Below, piece after piece: positions 25,142 through 33,007 of a DNA stretch of 64,000 nt. Where the stretch lies: NCBI RefSeq assembly GCF_040834005.1, contig NZ_CP162129.1, positions 2,690,001 to 2,754,000 on the forward strand, given 5' to 3'. Origin of the DNA: Paenibacillus sp. PL2-23 (GTDB taxonomy: Bacteria > Bacillota > Bacilli > Paenibacillales > Paenibacillaceae). The position numbers and the translations under genes are program-made. Below the pieces are notes generated by a model that ran no database searches, was not told the DNA's origin, and saw nothing but the letters and a program-made list of their open reading frames with translations. Position 1 is the first letter of the stretch; each line of letters starts with the position of its first letter.

Positions 25142-25223
25142 ACAGTATGGTTTCTCTCCACTCCTATCCAATATCTGTAGTGCTCAACATGAGCGCTGGC
25201 CACTCTTCGGAGTGGTTTTTTTT
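25142..25223 (+). ncRNA. Candidate small regulatory RNA, about 80 nt
   Basis: Bounded by a perfect promoter and a strong terminator with a UUCG loop. The 5' third (25151-25170) is C/U-rich and holds CTCTCC and ACTCCT, complementary to Shine-Dalgarno cores. A middle hairpin forms from AGTGCTC (25179-25185) and GAGCGCT (25191-25197). This build, an unpaired C-rich seed plus hairpin plus terminator, is typical of Firmicute trans-acting small RNAs. It could instead be an attenuated leader of the sigma-factor gene. An ATG at 25147 is too close to the start to have a ribosome-binding site. Confidence 0.55.
25200..25223 (+). terminator. Rho-independent terminator with UUCG tetraloop
   Basis: CCACTC (25200-25205) pairs with GAGTGG (25210-25215) around TTCG, and eight T follow. 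Confidence 0.9.
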
Positions 25224-25313
25224 ATGCTTTTTTGAACGTATCTCCTTTCTTTTTCCAAATGAGAAAAATGAAGGTTTTCAAGCTTATGTCGAATGAAGCA
25301 GGAATTTGCCCGC

Positions 25314-25340
25314 GGAACTCGAATTACATACTATTCGTCC
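25314..25340 (+). promoter_or_regulatory. Candidate autoregulated ECF promoter
   Basis: GGAAC at 25314-25318, a 17-nt spacer and CGTCC at 25336-25340 match the general ECF pattern (GGAAC ... CGTC). A housekeeping-type TATAAT at 25392-25397 with TTGGTG 15 nt before it is a second possibility. Confidence 0.45.
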
Positions 25341-25442
25341 GTCTGACAAATTTGGATGCGGGCGCAACTTTTGGTGCCCGGGCCGGTACAATATAATGTA
25401 GAGGTTCGGGAGGATGCCGCAGGTGGGGGAGGTTCGCCTGTC

Positions 25443-26042
25443 ATGACTGATTCCCAGTTAATACGAGAGATTAAGGATGGCAATGTCGAGCTGTATTCCG
25501 AGCTTATGCGGCGTTATCAACGCAAGATATTGGCATTTATATTTCATATGCTGAAGAGCGCACGGCTGGAGTTGATGGCTGAGGATTTGTGCTCCGAGAC
25601 GTTCTATAAGGCTTACCGGAGTCTCCATTCCTTCAGGGAGATGGATGCCTCTTTCTCTACGTGGCTGTATACGATTGCGCGCAACACGGTGCTCAGCGAG
25701 CTGAGGAAGGGCAAGGCGGCCAATGTGTCGCTTGACGATGAGGGGCTTGGCTTTGAGCCAATCGCGTCCTCGGAGGTCGGGCCGGAGCAGCAGCTGCTGC
25801 GGAACGAGCGAATGGCGATGGTGCGTGAAGCGATTAACAATTTGCCGGAGAAGCAGCGTTCGGCACTCATTCTTAGGGAATATGACCAGCTGGACTATCA
25901 GGAAATCGCTAACATTCTTGGCCAGACGGTCAGCTCCGTCAAGTCGCTTCTGTTCCGGGCAAGAGCAAGCGTCAAATCGCAGCTGGAGCCGTATTTCGGA
26001 CACATGCCGGCGACGGAATCCTTCGAGAGGATGAATACATGA
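25443..26042 (+). CDS. ECF-type RNA polymerase sigma factor
   Basis: A 199-residue sigma factor of the extracytoplasmic-function group. Region 2 is visible (ELYSELMRRYQRKILAFIFHML, then EDLCSETFYKAYRSL), as is region 4 (LPEKQRSALILREYDQLDYQEIA, then VSSVKSLLFRAR). ATG at 25443 follows GGGGGAGG; an upstream ATG would add 29 residues of unrelated sequence. The stop overlaps the next gene, a zinc-finger anti-sigma factor, so the pair forms a switch. The signal it answers cannot be told from sequence. Confidence 0.9.
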   Translation: MTDSQLIREIKDGNVELYSELMRRYQRKILAFIFHMLKSARLELMAEDLCSETFYKAYRSLHSFREMDASFSTWLYTIARNTVLSELRKGKAANVSLDDEGLGFEPIASSEVGPEQQLLRNERMAMVREAINNLPEKQRSALILREYDQLDYQEIANILGQTVSSVKSLLFRARASVKSQLEPYFGHMPATESFERMNT

Positions 26043-26647
26043 TGAAGTGCGAGGAAGCGAGAGCGAAGTTCGACGCCTATTGGGAGATGGGGGAAGAGGA
26101 CGCGGACAGAATCGAGCTTGAGGCGCATCTGCTTGATTGTGAGGTGTGCTCCGAGCAATTCGGCTTATGGCCGGAGGAGGACGGACTGCTTCGACAGTTC
26201 TCCGAGGAGTCTTCCATGATCGGGGCAACTGAGCATGTTAACCGGACGGTAATGGAGCGGATTTATATGGAGGAAGCCTGGTACATGCCGGTGCCAAGCA
26301 AAAGCTACCACTTCTCCAAAAATTTCCGGCGCAATGCCGCTATCCTGATAGCAGCTTGCATGGCTATGTTCGCCTCTGCGTTTTTTGTGTTTGTATTCGA
26401 TTACAAAAATGTTGGAGTCGGGGAGGAAATACAGGAGTGGACCGGCTTGATGGAAGCCGCCAACGCATCAGGCGACAGCGGCTTGACGACAGCCGGCTTC
26501 TATGCGGAGGTGCCGACGGCAAGCATCAGCGACCCGTTTGTATTGAAGGTGGTGCCGACATTCCCGCAATATTATGTGGCATTATCGCTGCTGGGCTTGG
26601 TGACGGCGCTGTTAATCTTGAACTGGCTGTCTCGAACACGAAGCTAG
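26039..26647 (+). CDS. Membrane-bound zinc-finger anti-sigma factor
   Basis: A 202-residue partner of the upstream sigma factor. The N-terminus carries the zinc-binding H-x3-C-x2-C motif (HLLDCEVC, about residues 30-37) typical of ZAS anti-sigma domains. Two hydrophobic segments follow, near residues 100-122 and 178-198, leaving a short external loop. It overlaps the sigma gene by 4 nt (ATGA). It should hold the sigma factor at the membrane until signalled. Confidence 0.85.
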   Translation: MMKCEEARAKFDAYWEMGEEDADRIELEAHLLDCEVCSEQFGLWPEEDGLLRQFSEESSMIGATEHVNRTVMERIYMEEAWYMPVPSKSYHFSKNFRRNAAILIAACMAMFASAFFVFVFDYKNVGVGEEIQEWTGLMEAANASGDSGLTTAGFYAEVPTASISDPFVLKVVPTFPQYYVALSLLGLVTALLILNWLSRTRS

Positions 26648-26686
26648 GGGCACAGCGATTGGCAATAGAGGATCGGAGGAAGCAGC

Positions 26687-27265
26687 TTGATTATTGGCCT
26701 TGTCAGACACGGACAGACAGATTGGAACGCCCAGGGCATTATTCAAGGGCAAACGGATATTCCGCTTAATGAAGCAGGCGTCCAGCAAGCGCAGTCATTA
26801 GCTAACAGGCTTGCGGAGGAGGCTCCCATCTGGAACGCAGTCATATCCAGCGATTTGCAGCGTGCCAGGCGGACAGCGTCTATTATCGCTGAGAAGCTGG
26901 ATATTCCCGTGCTTGCGCCGGACCCTCGATTCCGCGAGCGTGACTTCGGAGAAGTCGAAGGCACGACGGAGGCTGAGCGTCTGGCGCGCTGGGGCTCCAA
27001 TTGGCGGGAATGCGGACCGGGGATCGAGAATACGGAGGCGTTAAGAGCAAGAGGGCGGGAGGCTGTTCTGGAGCTCCTGCACAGGGAGAAGGAGCGCAAT
27101 ATATTAATTGTGTCCCATGGCGGCTTTATCGCTCAGCTGCTGCAGGAGCTTTGCAGCGGCTTGGAGGATATGAAGCTGGGGAACCTGTCCTATTCCATTC
27201 TCCAGCGAGACGGTGAGGGGTGGCAATCGCTCCTCCATAATTGCACCAGACATCTGGACAGCTAA
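26687..27265 (+). CDS. Histidine phosphatase family protein (phosphoglycerate mutase-like)
   Basis: A 192-residue cytosolic phosphatase with the active-site motif LVRHGQTDWN (H8) and the second catalytic histidine in IVSHGG. The start is TTG at 26687 after GGAGG. Family members include cobalamin-pathway phosphatases and broad phosphatases such as PhoE; the substrate cannot be told here. A terminator follows. Confidence 0.85.
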   Translation: MIIGLVRHGQTDWNAQGIIQGQTDIPLNEAGVQQAQSLANRLAEEAPIWNAVISSDLQRARRTASIIAEKLDIPVLAPDPRFRERDFGEVEGTTEAERLARWGSNWRECGPGIENTEALRARGREAVLELLHREKERNILIVSHGGFIAQLLQELCSGLEDMKLGNLSYSILQRDGEGWQSLLHNCTRHLDS

Positions 27266-27296
27266 CCGCTCCAAATATTTCAATATGACCAAATGA

Positions 27297-27327
27297 AAGC
27301 TTTCCTGTGCCGGGGAAGCTTTTTTTG
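27297..27327 (+). terminator. Terminator after the phosphatase gene
   Basis: A 9-bp stem, AAGCTTTCC (27297-27305) with GGGAAGCTT (27313-27321) and one G-T pair, is followed by a T run. Confidence 0.85.
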
Positions 27328-27473
27328 CTGCTCCAAGGATTGGAAAGGAAATGTGGGCGCATAGCGGCATCACGGGTATGAAATACGAGAATTGTCCCAT
27401 AATGGTAGTAAAACCTACGTGCGGACGCAGCTTGCAGGCCAGAATAGCGTTGAACGCACAGAAAGGAGAATGC

Positions 27474-28652
27474 ATGAACCTTTCGGATATGCTGAGCTAC
27501 GCGGATATCGGGCAATTGGGCAAAATCGCCGGCGTGTACCGCTGTGACTGCAACGGCAACTCCAAAAATGAGCTGATTCAATCGATCCTGGCCCAGATGA
27601 GCCGGCACGATGTCTTTGACGAGCAGATCAGCAGCATGCAAGTGGAGGATTTGCGTTTTCTGAATTCACTGCTCTTCGAATCAAGAGCCTCTTACAGCCT
27701 GGAAGATTTGATCGCGCGGGTGCAGCAGAGTCGATTCGGCGAGGAGCAGCAGGCGAAAGAGCAGACGCAGGAGCAGGCGGGAATTCGAAAAAAAAGTAGA
27801 AAAAAGGCGGCCGCGCCGCCCCCTCCGCCGAGCCCAAGAGATATCATTGCCAGCTTCAAGCACCAGGGCTGGCTGTTCAACGGCATCAGCGGACCAGGAC
27901 GATACCTGTTCCAGGTGCCGCATGATTTGAAGCTGAGATTCAGAGAGGCATTGAAGCGACGCTTCTCGGACGGACTGCAGTATACGGACGAGCCTCCCCT
28001 GTACCGCGATGAGCAGGGACTGCTGCTGGACGACGTCAAGACGCTGCTGCATTTTGTCTACCATAATGAAATACAGCTTGTGTCCGACGGCTCCATGTAC
28101 AAAAGATTTCTGCAGCAGCTGCTCGACCTGATGGGTGTACAGGAGGAGCCTCCCGCCAAGGGCGCTTGGCGCTTCGGCTATGGCAGGCATTTCAACCATT
28201 ATCCCGATCGGTTCTCGCTCCTATACGATTTCTGCTGCAGCTCGAAGCTGATTGCCGAGTCGGAGGGCATCCTCTCTGTGACAGAGGCGGGGAAGGAGCG
28301 CCTGCACAAGGCGCCGTCCCAGGCCGAGCTGGAGCAGCTCTATCGGTATTGGCTCAAAATATATCGGGGACCCGTCGCCAATCTGCTCTCGCTTGTGCAC
28401 TGGGTTCACACGCTTAGCGGCGAGTGGGTAACGGTGCAATCTGTACGCGCGGCGCTGACGCCGTTTATCAAGACGTATTATTACGACGAGCCGAATGCCA
28501 TATTTGAAACACGTCTGTTGAAGATGATGACGCATCTTGGCCTGTTGCGAATTGGGGAGCATCCCCTCTATGGCACGGTTATGAGAATGACCAAGACTGG
28601 CAGCCTTCTGGTCGAAGGCGGCGCCAGCAACCTGGAGGCGCAGCGGCATTGA
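27474..28652 (+). CDS. 392-residue protein of unknown function with proline-rich linker
   Basis: The protein has an N-terminal helical part of about 95 residues resembling a SAP-like or Rho-N-like helical module (LGKIAGVYRCDCNGNSKNELIQSIL). Next comes a basic KKSRKKAA stretch and a run of prolines near residue 115, then a large C-terminal part. The C-terminal half recalls the winged-helix-rich N-terminal domain of XPB/Ssl2-type helicases, but without any helicase motif. ATG at 27474 follows GAAAGGAG. Nucleic-acid binding is likely from composition; no function is proposed. It lies where Bacillus has ypiA. Confidence 0.65.
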   Translation: MNLSDMLSYADIGQLGKIAGVYRCDCNGNSKNELIQSILAQMSRHDVFDEQISSMQVEDLRFLNSLLFESRASYSLEDLIARVQQSRFGEEQQAKEQTQEQAGIRKKSRKKAAAPPPPPSPRDIIASFKHQGWLFNGISGPGRYLFQVPHDLKLRFREALKRRFSDGLQYTDEPPLYRDEQGLLLDDVKTLLHFVYHNEIQLVSDGSMYKRFLQQLLDLMGVQEEPPAKGAWRFGYGRHFNHYPDRFSLLYDFCCSSKLIAESEGILSVTEAGKERLHKAPSQAELEQLYRYWLKIYRGPVANLLSLVHWVHTLSGEWVTVQSVRAALTPFIKTYYYDEPNAIFETRLLKMMTHLGLLRIGEHPLYGTVMRMTKTGSLLVEGGASNLEAQRH

Positions 28653-28677
28653 CTTTCCATGGGGCAGTTGGTAGAAT
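28649..28677 (+). promoter_or_regulatory. Promoter of the carbonic-anhydrase-like gene
   Basis: TTGACT at 28649-28654, a 17-nt spacer and TAGAAT at 28672-28677. A 7-bp inverted repeat (AGTTGGT at 28666-28672 with ACCAACT at 28681-28687) straddles the -10 box and could be an operator. Confidence 0.65.
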
Positions 28678-28711
28678 CTCACCAACTCAATACGATGGGA
28701 GAGGATGAGAG

Positions 28712-29218
28712 ATGCTGCTGCCCTACAAGGGAATCATGCCCGCTGTGCATGAAAGCTGCTACATCGCGGAGGGCGCCAAGCTGATTGGCGATGTCTCGAT
28801 CGGAGAACGAAGCACTGTATGGTTCAATTCCGTATTAAGAGGCGATCTGGCGCCAATCCGAATTGGCCATAGCTGCAATATACAGGACGGCGTCGTGGGA
28901 CATGTCAACGAACGGCAGCCGCTTATTCTGGAGGATGAGGTGTCCGTCGGCCACAGCGCGATTATACATGGCTGCACGATAGGCAGAGGCACATTAATCG
29001 GAATGGGGGCCATCGTACTAAACGGCGCCGAGATTGGTGAATATGCTTTAATAGGAGCCGGTTCAATAGTTACAGAGAATAAAAAGCTACCACCCTATAC
29101 GCTTTCTCTCGGAACGCCAGCCAAAGTCGTGAGAGAATTGACAGAGGACGATCTGCAGCGCATGAGGAAGACGATGGAGAGCTACGTGACGAAAGGAATG
29201 GAATATAGGATCTCGTAA
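28712..29218 (+). CDS. Gamma-carbonic anhydrase family protein (left-handed beta-helix)
   Basis: A 168-residue trimeric beta-helix protein built of hexapeptide repeats. The three metal-binding histidines of the gamma class are present: DGVVGH, then VGHSAIIHGC. Many relatives (PaaY, YrdA) have weak or no carbonic anhydrase activity, so the reaction is uncertain. The start ATG at 28712 follows GGGAGAGG. It has its own promoter. Confidence 0.85.
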   Translation: MLLPYKGIMPAVHESCYIAEGAKLIGDVSIGERSTVWFNSVLRGDLAPIRIGHSCNIQDGVVGHVNERQPLILEDEVSVGHSAIIHGCTIGRGTLIGMGAIVLNGAEIGEYALIGAGSIVTENKKLPPYTLSLGTPAKVVRELTEDDLQRMRKTMESYVTKGMEYRIS

Positions 29219-29241
29219 GCGCCGGCGTGGAGGTGTATCCT

Positions 29242-29424
29242 ATGGACAAAATGAAGGTTGCGTACGAAGCCATGCTTGGACTTGCCGCCGAGCTCGTGCT
29301 CGACGAAGCGGTCTTGAAATTTCAGACGGAGAAGCTGGGCAAGGCGATAGACGAAGCGCTAGCGCGTGGAGACGAGGATACGTTCTACCAGCTCGTCAAG
29401 CAGCTGAATCAGTTAAAAGCATAA
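29242..29424 (+). CDS. Small IDEAL-domain protein
   Basis: A 60-residue protein whose C-terminal half contains the sequence IDEALARGDEDTFYQL, the eponymous IDEAL motif. In Bacillus this domain is found at the end of YpiB (after a UPF0302 domain), a gene of the same neighbourhood; here the motif is in a stand-alone small protein. It is thought to mediate protein contacts. ATG at 29242 follows GTGGAGGTG. Confidence 0.8.
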   Translation: MDKMKVAYEAMLGLAAELVLDEAVLKFQTEKLGKAIDEALARGDEDTFYQLVKQLNQLKA

Positions 29425-29431
29425 TGGACAG

Positions 29432-29489
29432 GAGGCTTCCGGGTGCCGGAGCGGGCTCAATCGCTCTGGCATTTGGAGGCTTTCTTTTG
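29432..29489 (+). terminator. Long terminator after the IDEAL gene
   Basis: A 22-bp stem including several G-T pairs (29432-29453 with 29462-29483) is followed by CTTTT. Confidence 0.8.
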
Positions 29490-29534
29490 TAATATAGAAG
29501 AGTTGCACGAACACTGCGCGATAGGAGAGGGATA

Positions 29535-29957
29535 ATGAAGTTTAGCGACATATCAAGAGAGCAATGGGACGAGCTGAAGCCGTACCTGGACACCTGTCTG
29601 CTGCCTGTAACGGGGCTGGACGGCAGCGAATCGCCGTATGAGGCAACCGAGAAGCTGGAGAGGCTGCGCGATATGCTGGATCTCATAGAGATTCCGTTCA
29701 AGGGACGGGTCGTCACCTATCCCGCCTGCCATTACGTGACGCCGGCAACGAGAGCCTGCGACGCGCTGGCTGATTATTGCGCCAATCTGCGAGCCTCTGG
29801 CTTCGCTGTTATTGTGTTTGTGTCGGCGGATGCCTCGCTTCAGCTTCAGGACGGAGGCGCCGATCTTATTATTCAGCCCGCCGAGAACGGCGAATGGCCC
29901 TCGAAGGAAGCGGTTTCGACATGGATCAGAGAGCTATGGAGCCGCACGGCCGTCTAG
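29535..29957 (+). CDS. ypiF: DUF2487 protein (YpiF-like)
   Basis: A 140-residue soluble protein of unknown function, in the same place as ypiF in Bacillus, just upstream of qcrABC. Conserved-looking stretches are MKFSDISREQWDELKPYLDT and RVVTYPACHY. ATG follows AGGAGAGGG. Position suggests a link with the bc complex, but nothing in the sequence proves it. Confidence 0.75.
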   Translation: MKFSDISREQWDELKPYLDTCLLPVTGLDGSESPYEATEKLERLRDMLDLIEIPFKGRVVTYPACHYVTPATRACDALADYCANLRASGFAVIVFVSADASLQLQDGGADLIIQPAENGEWPSKEAVSTWIRELWSRTAV

Positions 29958-30087
29958 CTGGGCGCATGGTAGGAATAAAAGGCTCGAAATTTGGGGAAAA
30001 CAAATGCCAGAGCAGGTCAATTGTGACAAAATGATAACAAATTGTTGAACGTCATTTCCATTATGACGCAAATATCGGGCCATATTC

Positions 30088-30116
30088 TTGACGCTCCCAA
30101 ACACCTAGGCTATTAT
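30088..30116 (+). promoter_or_regulatory. Promoter of qcrABC
   Basis: TTGACG at 30088-30093, a 17-nt spacer and TATTAT at 30111-30116. The AT-rich upstream part (30021-30060) could hold activator sites but none is clear. Confidence 0.6.
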
Positions 30117-30197
30117 AAGTTATGTCCTAGTTCGTCATGTGTTTTTGCCGTGCGGCAAGACGCGAGATATGGTTGGCAAAGGGGGTTAGAACAGAAG

Positions 30198-30728
30198 ATG
30201 AGTAATCATGAACAACACGAGACGGCGCATCGTCCGGTTCAGCGCAAAGAAATGTCCCGGCGTCAATTTTTGTCATATACGCTTGGCGGCACAACGGCTT
30301 TCATGATGGGTGGCGCGGTATTGCCAATGGTTCGCTTCGCGGTGGATCCACTTCTCATCAAGAAAGAAGGCGGCAACTTTGTCAAGGTTGTCGAGGAGAG
30401 CAAGATCACAGCGGAACCGCAGGAATTCAAATTCAAAATCCATCAGGTTGATGGATGGTACGAAAGCGAGCCTGAGCTTGTAGCTTGGATCTCCAAGGCC
30501 GAGGATGGCAAGATTTTTGCATTATCGCCGGTTTGTAAGCACTTGGGCTGCACGATTTTCTGGAATACGAAGGGACGCAGCGAATACGATTGCCCTTGTC
30601 ACGACGCTCGATATTCCAAGGACGGGAAAAATATTACGGTTGCTAATACCCCGCTTGATGAATACGAGGTAGACGTGAAGGACGGCTTCGTGTATTTGGG
30701 ACCGATCATTGCGAACACAAGAGTCTAA
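30198..30728 (+). CDS. qcrA: Menaquinol:cytochrome c reductase Rieske iron-sulfur subunit
   Basis: The 2Fe-2S subunit of the bc complex, 176 residues. A twin-arginine signal anchor SRRQFLSYTLGG (R21, R22) precedes a hydrophobic segment. The cluster ligands are in CKHLGC and CPCHDARY. ATG at 30198 is chosen because it begins the usual short cytoplasmic start; the longer frame from 30042 overlaps the promoter. It takes electrons from menaquinol, made by the pathway encoded at 8039-12980. Confidence 0.95.
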   Translation: MSNHEQHETAHRPVQRKEMSRRQFLSYTLGGTTAFMMGGAVLPMVRFAVDPLLIKKEGGNFVKVVEESKITAEPQEFKFKIHQVDGWYESEPELVAWISKAEDGKIFALSPVCKHLGCTIFWNTKGRSEYDCPCHDARYSKDGKNITVANTPLDEYEVDVKDGFVYLGPIIANTRV

Positions 30729-30744
30729 GGAGGGCGTAAGCCAG

Positions 30745-31416
30745 ATGTTTAAAACTGTTTACAACTGGATCGACGAACGTCTTGACATTACGCCGCTTTG
30801 GAGAGATGTGGCGGATCACGAGGTGCCAGAGCACGTTAACCCGGCTCATCACTTCTCCGCATTCGTCTATTGCTTCGGTGGCTTGACGTTTTTTATTACG
30901 GTCATCCAAATTCTGTCGGGCATGTTCCTGACGATGTATTATGTGCCGGATATTATCAACGCTTACGCGAGCGTCGATTTCCTGCAGCATCAAGTAGCGT
31001 TCGGCCAGATCGTGCGCGGCATGCATCACTTCGGCGCCAGCTTGGTCATCGTTATGATGTTCCTACATACTCTGCGCGTATTTTTCACGGGCTCCTACAA
31101 GGCGCCTCGCGAGATGAACTGGGTTGTCGGAATGCTCATTTTCTTCATTATGTTAGGCCTCGGCTTCACAGGCTACCTGCTTCCTTGGGACAATAAAGCG
31201 TATTACGCGACGAAGGTCGGCGTAGAAATCGCGGCATCCGTTCCTTACATTGGAAGCTATATCGCTGACTTCCTGTACGGCGGCGATATCGTAGGCGCAC
31301 AGACGCTGACTCGCTTCTTCGCGATTCACGTGTTCTTCCTGCCAGGCGCGTTAATCGCCATGCTGGCGGCGCATTTCCTGATGATCCGCAGACAAGGCAT
31401 TTCGGGACCACTTTAA
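30745..31416 (+). CDS. qcrB: Menaquinol:cytochrome c reductase cytochrome b subunit
   Basis: A 223-residue b6-type cytochrome with four membrane helices. Haem-ligating histidines are in MHHFGASLVIVMMFLHTLR and in the last helices (FAIHVFFLPG and AAHFLM), and GYLLPWD is conserved. It starts at ATG 30745 after AAGGAGG, 17 nt after qcrA. It forms the quinol oxidation site with QcrA and QcrC. Confidence 0.96.
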   Translation: MFKTVYNWIDERLDITPLWRDVADHEVPEHVNPAHHFSAFVYCFGGLTFFITVIQILSGMFLTMYYVPDIINAYASVDFLQHQVAFGQIVRGMHHFGASLVIVMMFLHTLRVFFTGSYKAPREMNWVVGMLIFFIMLGLGFTGYLLPWDNKAYYATKVGVEIAASVPYIGSYIADFLYGGDIVGAQTLTRFFAIHVFFLPGALIAMLAAHFLMIRRQGISGPL

Positions 31417-31434
31417 TCGAAGGGAGGCATATAT

Positions 31435-32298
31435 ATGGCTCATGGTCATAATTCGAACGAGAAGGTCGTCTTCGTCGGCGACACCCGCGTGAAGAAGGGC
31501 AAGGGCTTCCAGACGCCCCCGGACTACACGTCGTTCCCGGGCAAATCGGAAGCCTTCATCCCGAACTTCCTGCTCAAGGAATGGATGGTCGGCTGTGTTG
31601 TGTTAGTCGGCTTCCTGGTATGGGTTATTGCGGAACCGCCGCCGCTGGGCTATCCGGCGGATCCTACTAACGCGGCATTTATTCCGATGCCTGACTGGTA
31701 CTTCTTGTTCCTGTATCAATTCCTGAAATATCCATACGTTTCACAGGATTATATTCTGCTTGGAACACTGGGCATACCGGGCGTCATGTTCGGTGCACTT
31801 ATGCTGGCGCCATTCCTGGACACTGGCAAGGAGCGCCGCTTCTACCGTCGTCCAATCGCTTCATCGCTTATGTTTGTTACACTCGCGGCTTGTGTGTACT
31901 TGACAGTCGTTTCTTGGGATCACTACCAGCACATGCTGGAGAAGAACGGACAAATCCCAGAGCATCATGAGCGCTCAGATCGTGTAAGAGAGGCCATTGA
32001 GAATGGCGAGGAGCGTCCTAACTTCCTGAAGAAGGAAGAAGCGGCCGCTATTATTGAGCCGGATGATCCCATCATGGGCATTGTGGAAGCACAATGTATC
32101 GGCTGTCACGCAGCTGACTTGAACGGCGGTATGGGTCCAGCATTGCTGGGCGTAGGCAACCGTCTGACCAAGGAAGAAATTGCTGATACCATTATGAATG
32201 GCCGGAACAATGGGGCGATGCCTGCTTACAAGGATTCATTGTCCTCGGAGGAGATTGACCAGCTTGCTGTGTGGCTCTCCAAGCAAACACAGGAATAA
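31435..32298 (+). CDS. qcrC: Menaquinol:cytochrome c reductase cytochrome b/c subunit
   Basis: A 287-residue fusion typical of Bacillales: an N-terminal part like subunit IV of b6f complexes (PMPDWYFLFLYQFLKY) with membrane helices, and a C-terminal cytochrome c domain with the haem site CIGCH near residue 223. The gene is followed by a strong terminator, so qcrABC is one operon. Confidence 0.96.
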   Translation: MAHGHNSNEKVVFVGDTRVKKGKGFQTPPDYTSFPGKSEAFIPNFLLKEWMVGCVVLVGFLVWVIAEPPPLGYPADPTNAAFIPMPDWYFLFLYQFLKYPYVSQDYILLGTLGIPGVMFGALMLAPFLDTGKERRFYRRPIASSLMFVTLAACVYLTVVSWDHYQHMLEKNGQIPEHHERSDRVREAIENGEERPNFLKKEEAAAIIEPDDPIMGIVEAQCIGCHAADLNGGMGPALLGVGNRLTKEEIADTIMNGRNNGAMPAYKDSLSSEEIDQLAVWLSKQTQE

Positions 32299-32315
32299 CT
32301 CATGTATAGCTTAAG

Positions 32316-32352
32316 AAACCTGATCGTACTTATACGGTCAGGTTTTTTTTCA
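32316..32352 (+). terminator. Terminator of qcrABC
   Basis: A 13-bp stem (32316-32328 with 32333-32345, one G-T pair, loop CTTA) is followed by a T run. Confidence 0.92.
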
Positions 32353-32369
32353 AAGGAGGGGGTGGGAGA

Positions 32370-33005
32370 GTGGGCCTGCAGCTGTTTTTTAGCCGAAGCT
32401 TTCTGTTGAACCGCCAATTTTTGTGGCTGCTGTTTATCGTCAACCTGTTGGGTACAATATATGGATATATTTGGTATGACAATCAGCTGTACTGGACGGC
32501 TGAGCATAAGCCGGCTTGGATGCTTCCCTTTGTGCCGGATTCGCCAACCGCAAGCTTGTTTTTTACAGCGGCATTGCTGTATTTGCTGTATCCCATTGCC
32601 AAGCCGTCTAGATTGGCTGCCGCTGGACGATTGCTGATTGAAGCGTTAGCGGTTGTATGCTCGGTGAAATACGGGATATGGGCGGTCGCAATGATCGTAT
32701 GGGGCGCTGCTCGCGGGGATGTCCTGGATTGGCAGCATTATATGCTGATCGGCTCGCATCTCGCAATGGCGATTGAGGCGCTTCTTTATGTGCGATTTAT
32801 GAAAGCAGGCCCTGGAGCTCTCGTTGCTGCCTTGGGCTGGCTGCTGCTTAACGACACGATGGACTATACAGCGGGCATCTATCCATGGCTGCCTCGCGAG
32901 CTGGATCAAGAGCTTGGCAGCATCCGTATTTTCACTTATTGGCTGTCAGTCGCGAGCTTTATCGCACCGCTGCTTGTGATTAAGAGGTTTAGAAAACAAG
33001 AATAA
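32370..33005 (+). CDS. ypjA: DUF1405 membrane protein (YpjA-like)
   Basis: A 211-residue polytopic membrane protein of unknown function, matching ypjA by position after qcrC. Six or so hydrophobic segments are visible, starting LLNRQFLWLLFIVNLLGT, with the conserved GTIYGYIWYDNQL following. The start is GTG at 32370 after AAAGGAGGGGG. Its stop lies 2 nt before the left arm of the hairpin that covers the ypjB start. Confidence 0.8.
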   Translation: MGLQLFFSRSFLLNRQFLWLLFIVNLLGTIYGYIWYDNQLYWTAEHKPAWMLPFVPDSPTASLFFTAALLYLLYPIAKPSRLAAAGRLLIEALAVVCSVKYGIWAVAMIVWGAARGDVLDWQHYMLIGSHLAMAIEALLYVRFMKAGPGALVAALGWLLLNDTMDYTAGIYPWLPRELDQELGSIRIFTYWLSVASFIAPLLVIKRFRKQE

Positions 33006-33007
33006 CT

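Noticed and set aside
25147..25223. Small open frame starting with ATG at 25147 inside the candidate RNA
   Set aside because: The ATG would lie about five bases from the transcript start, with no room for a ribosome-binding site, and the frame runs through the terminator.
27816..27833. GC-rich run coding for prolines, looked like a repeat
   Set aside because: It is an ordinary proline-rich linker within the gene at 27474, with no repeated DNA unit.
30021..30040. Possible Rex or ResD site before qcrABC (TTGT...ACAA)
   Set aside because: Only four to five bases of each half match TTGTGAA-type sites and the spacing is two bases too long. Too weak to call, although rex is encoded in the window.
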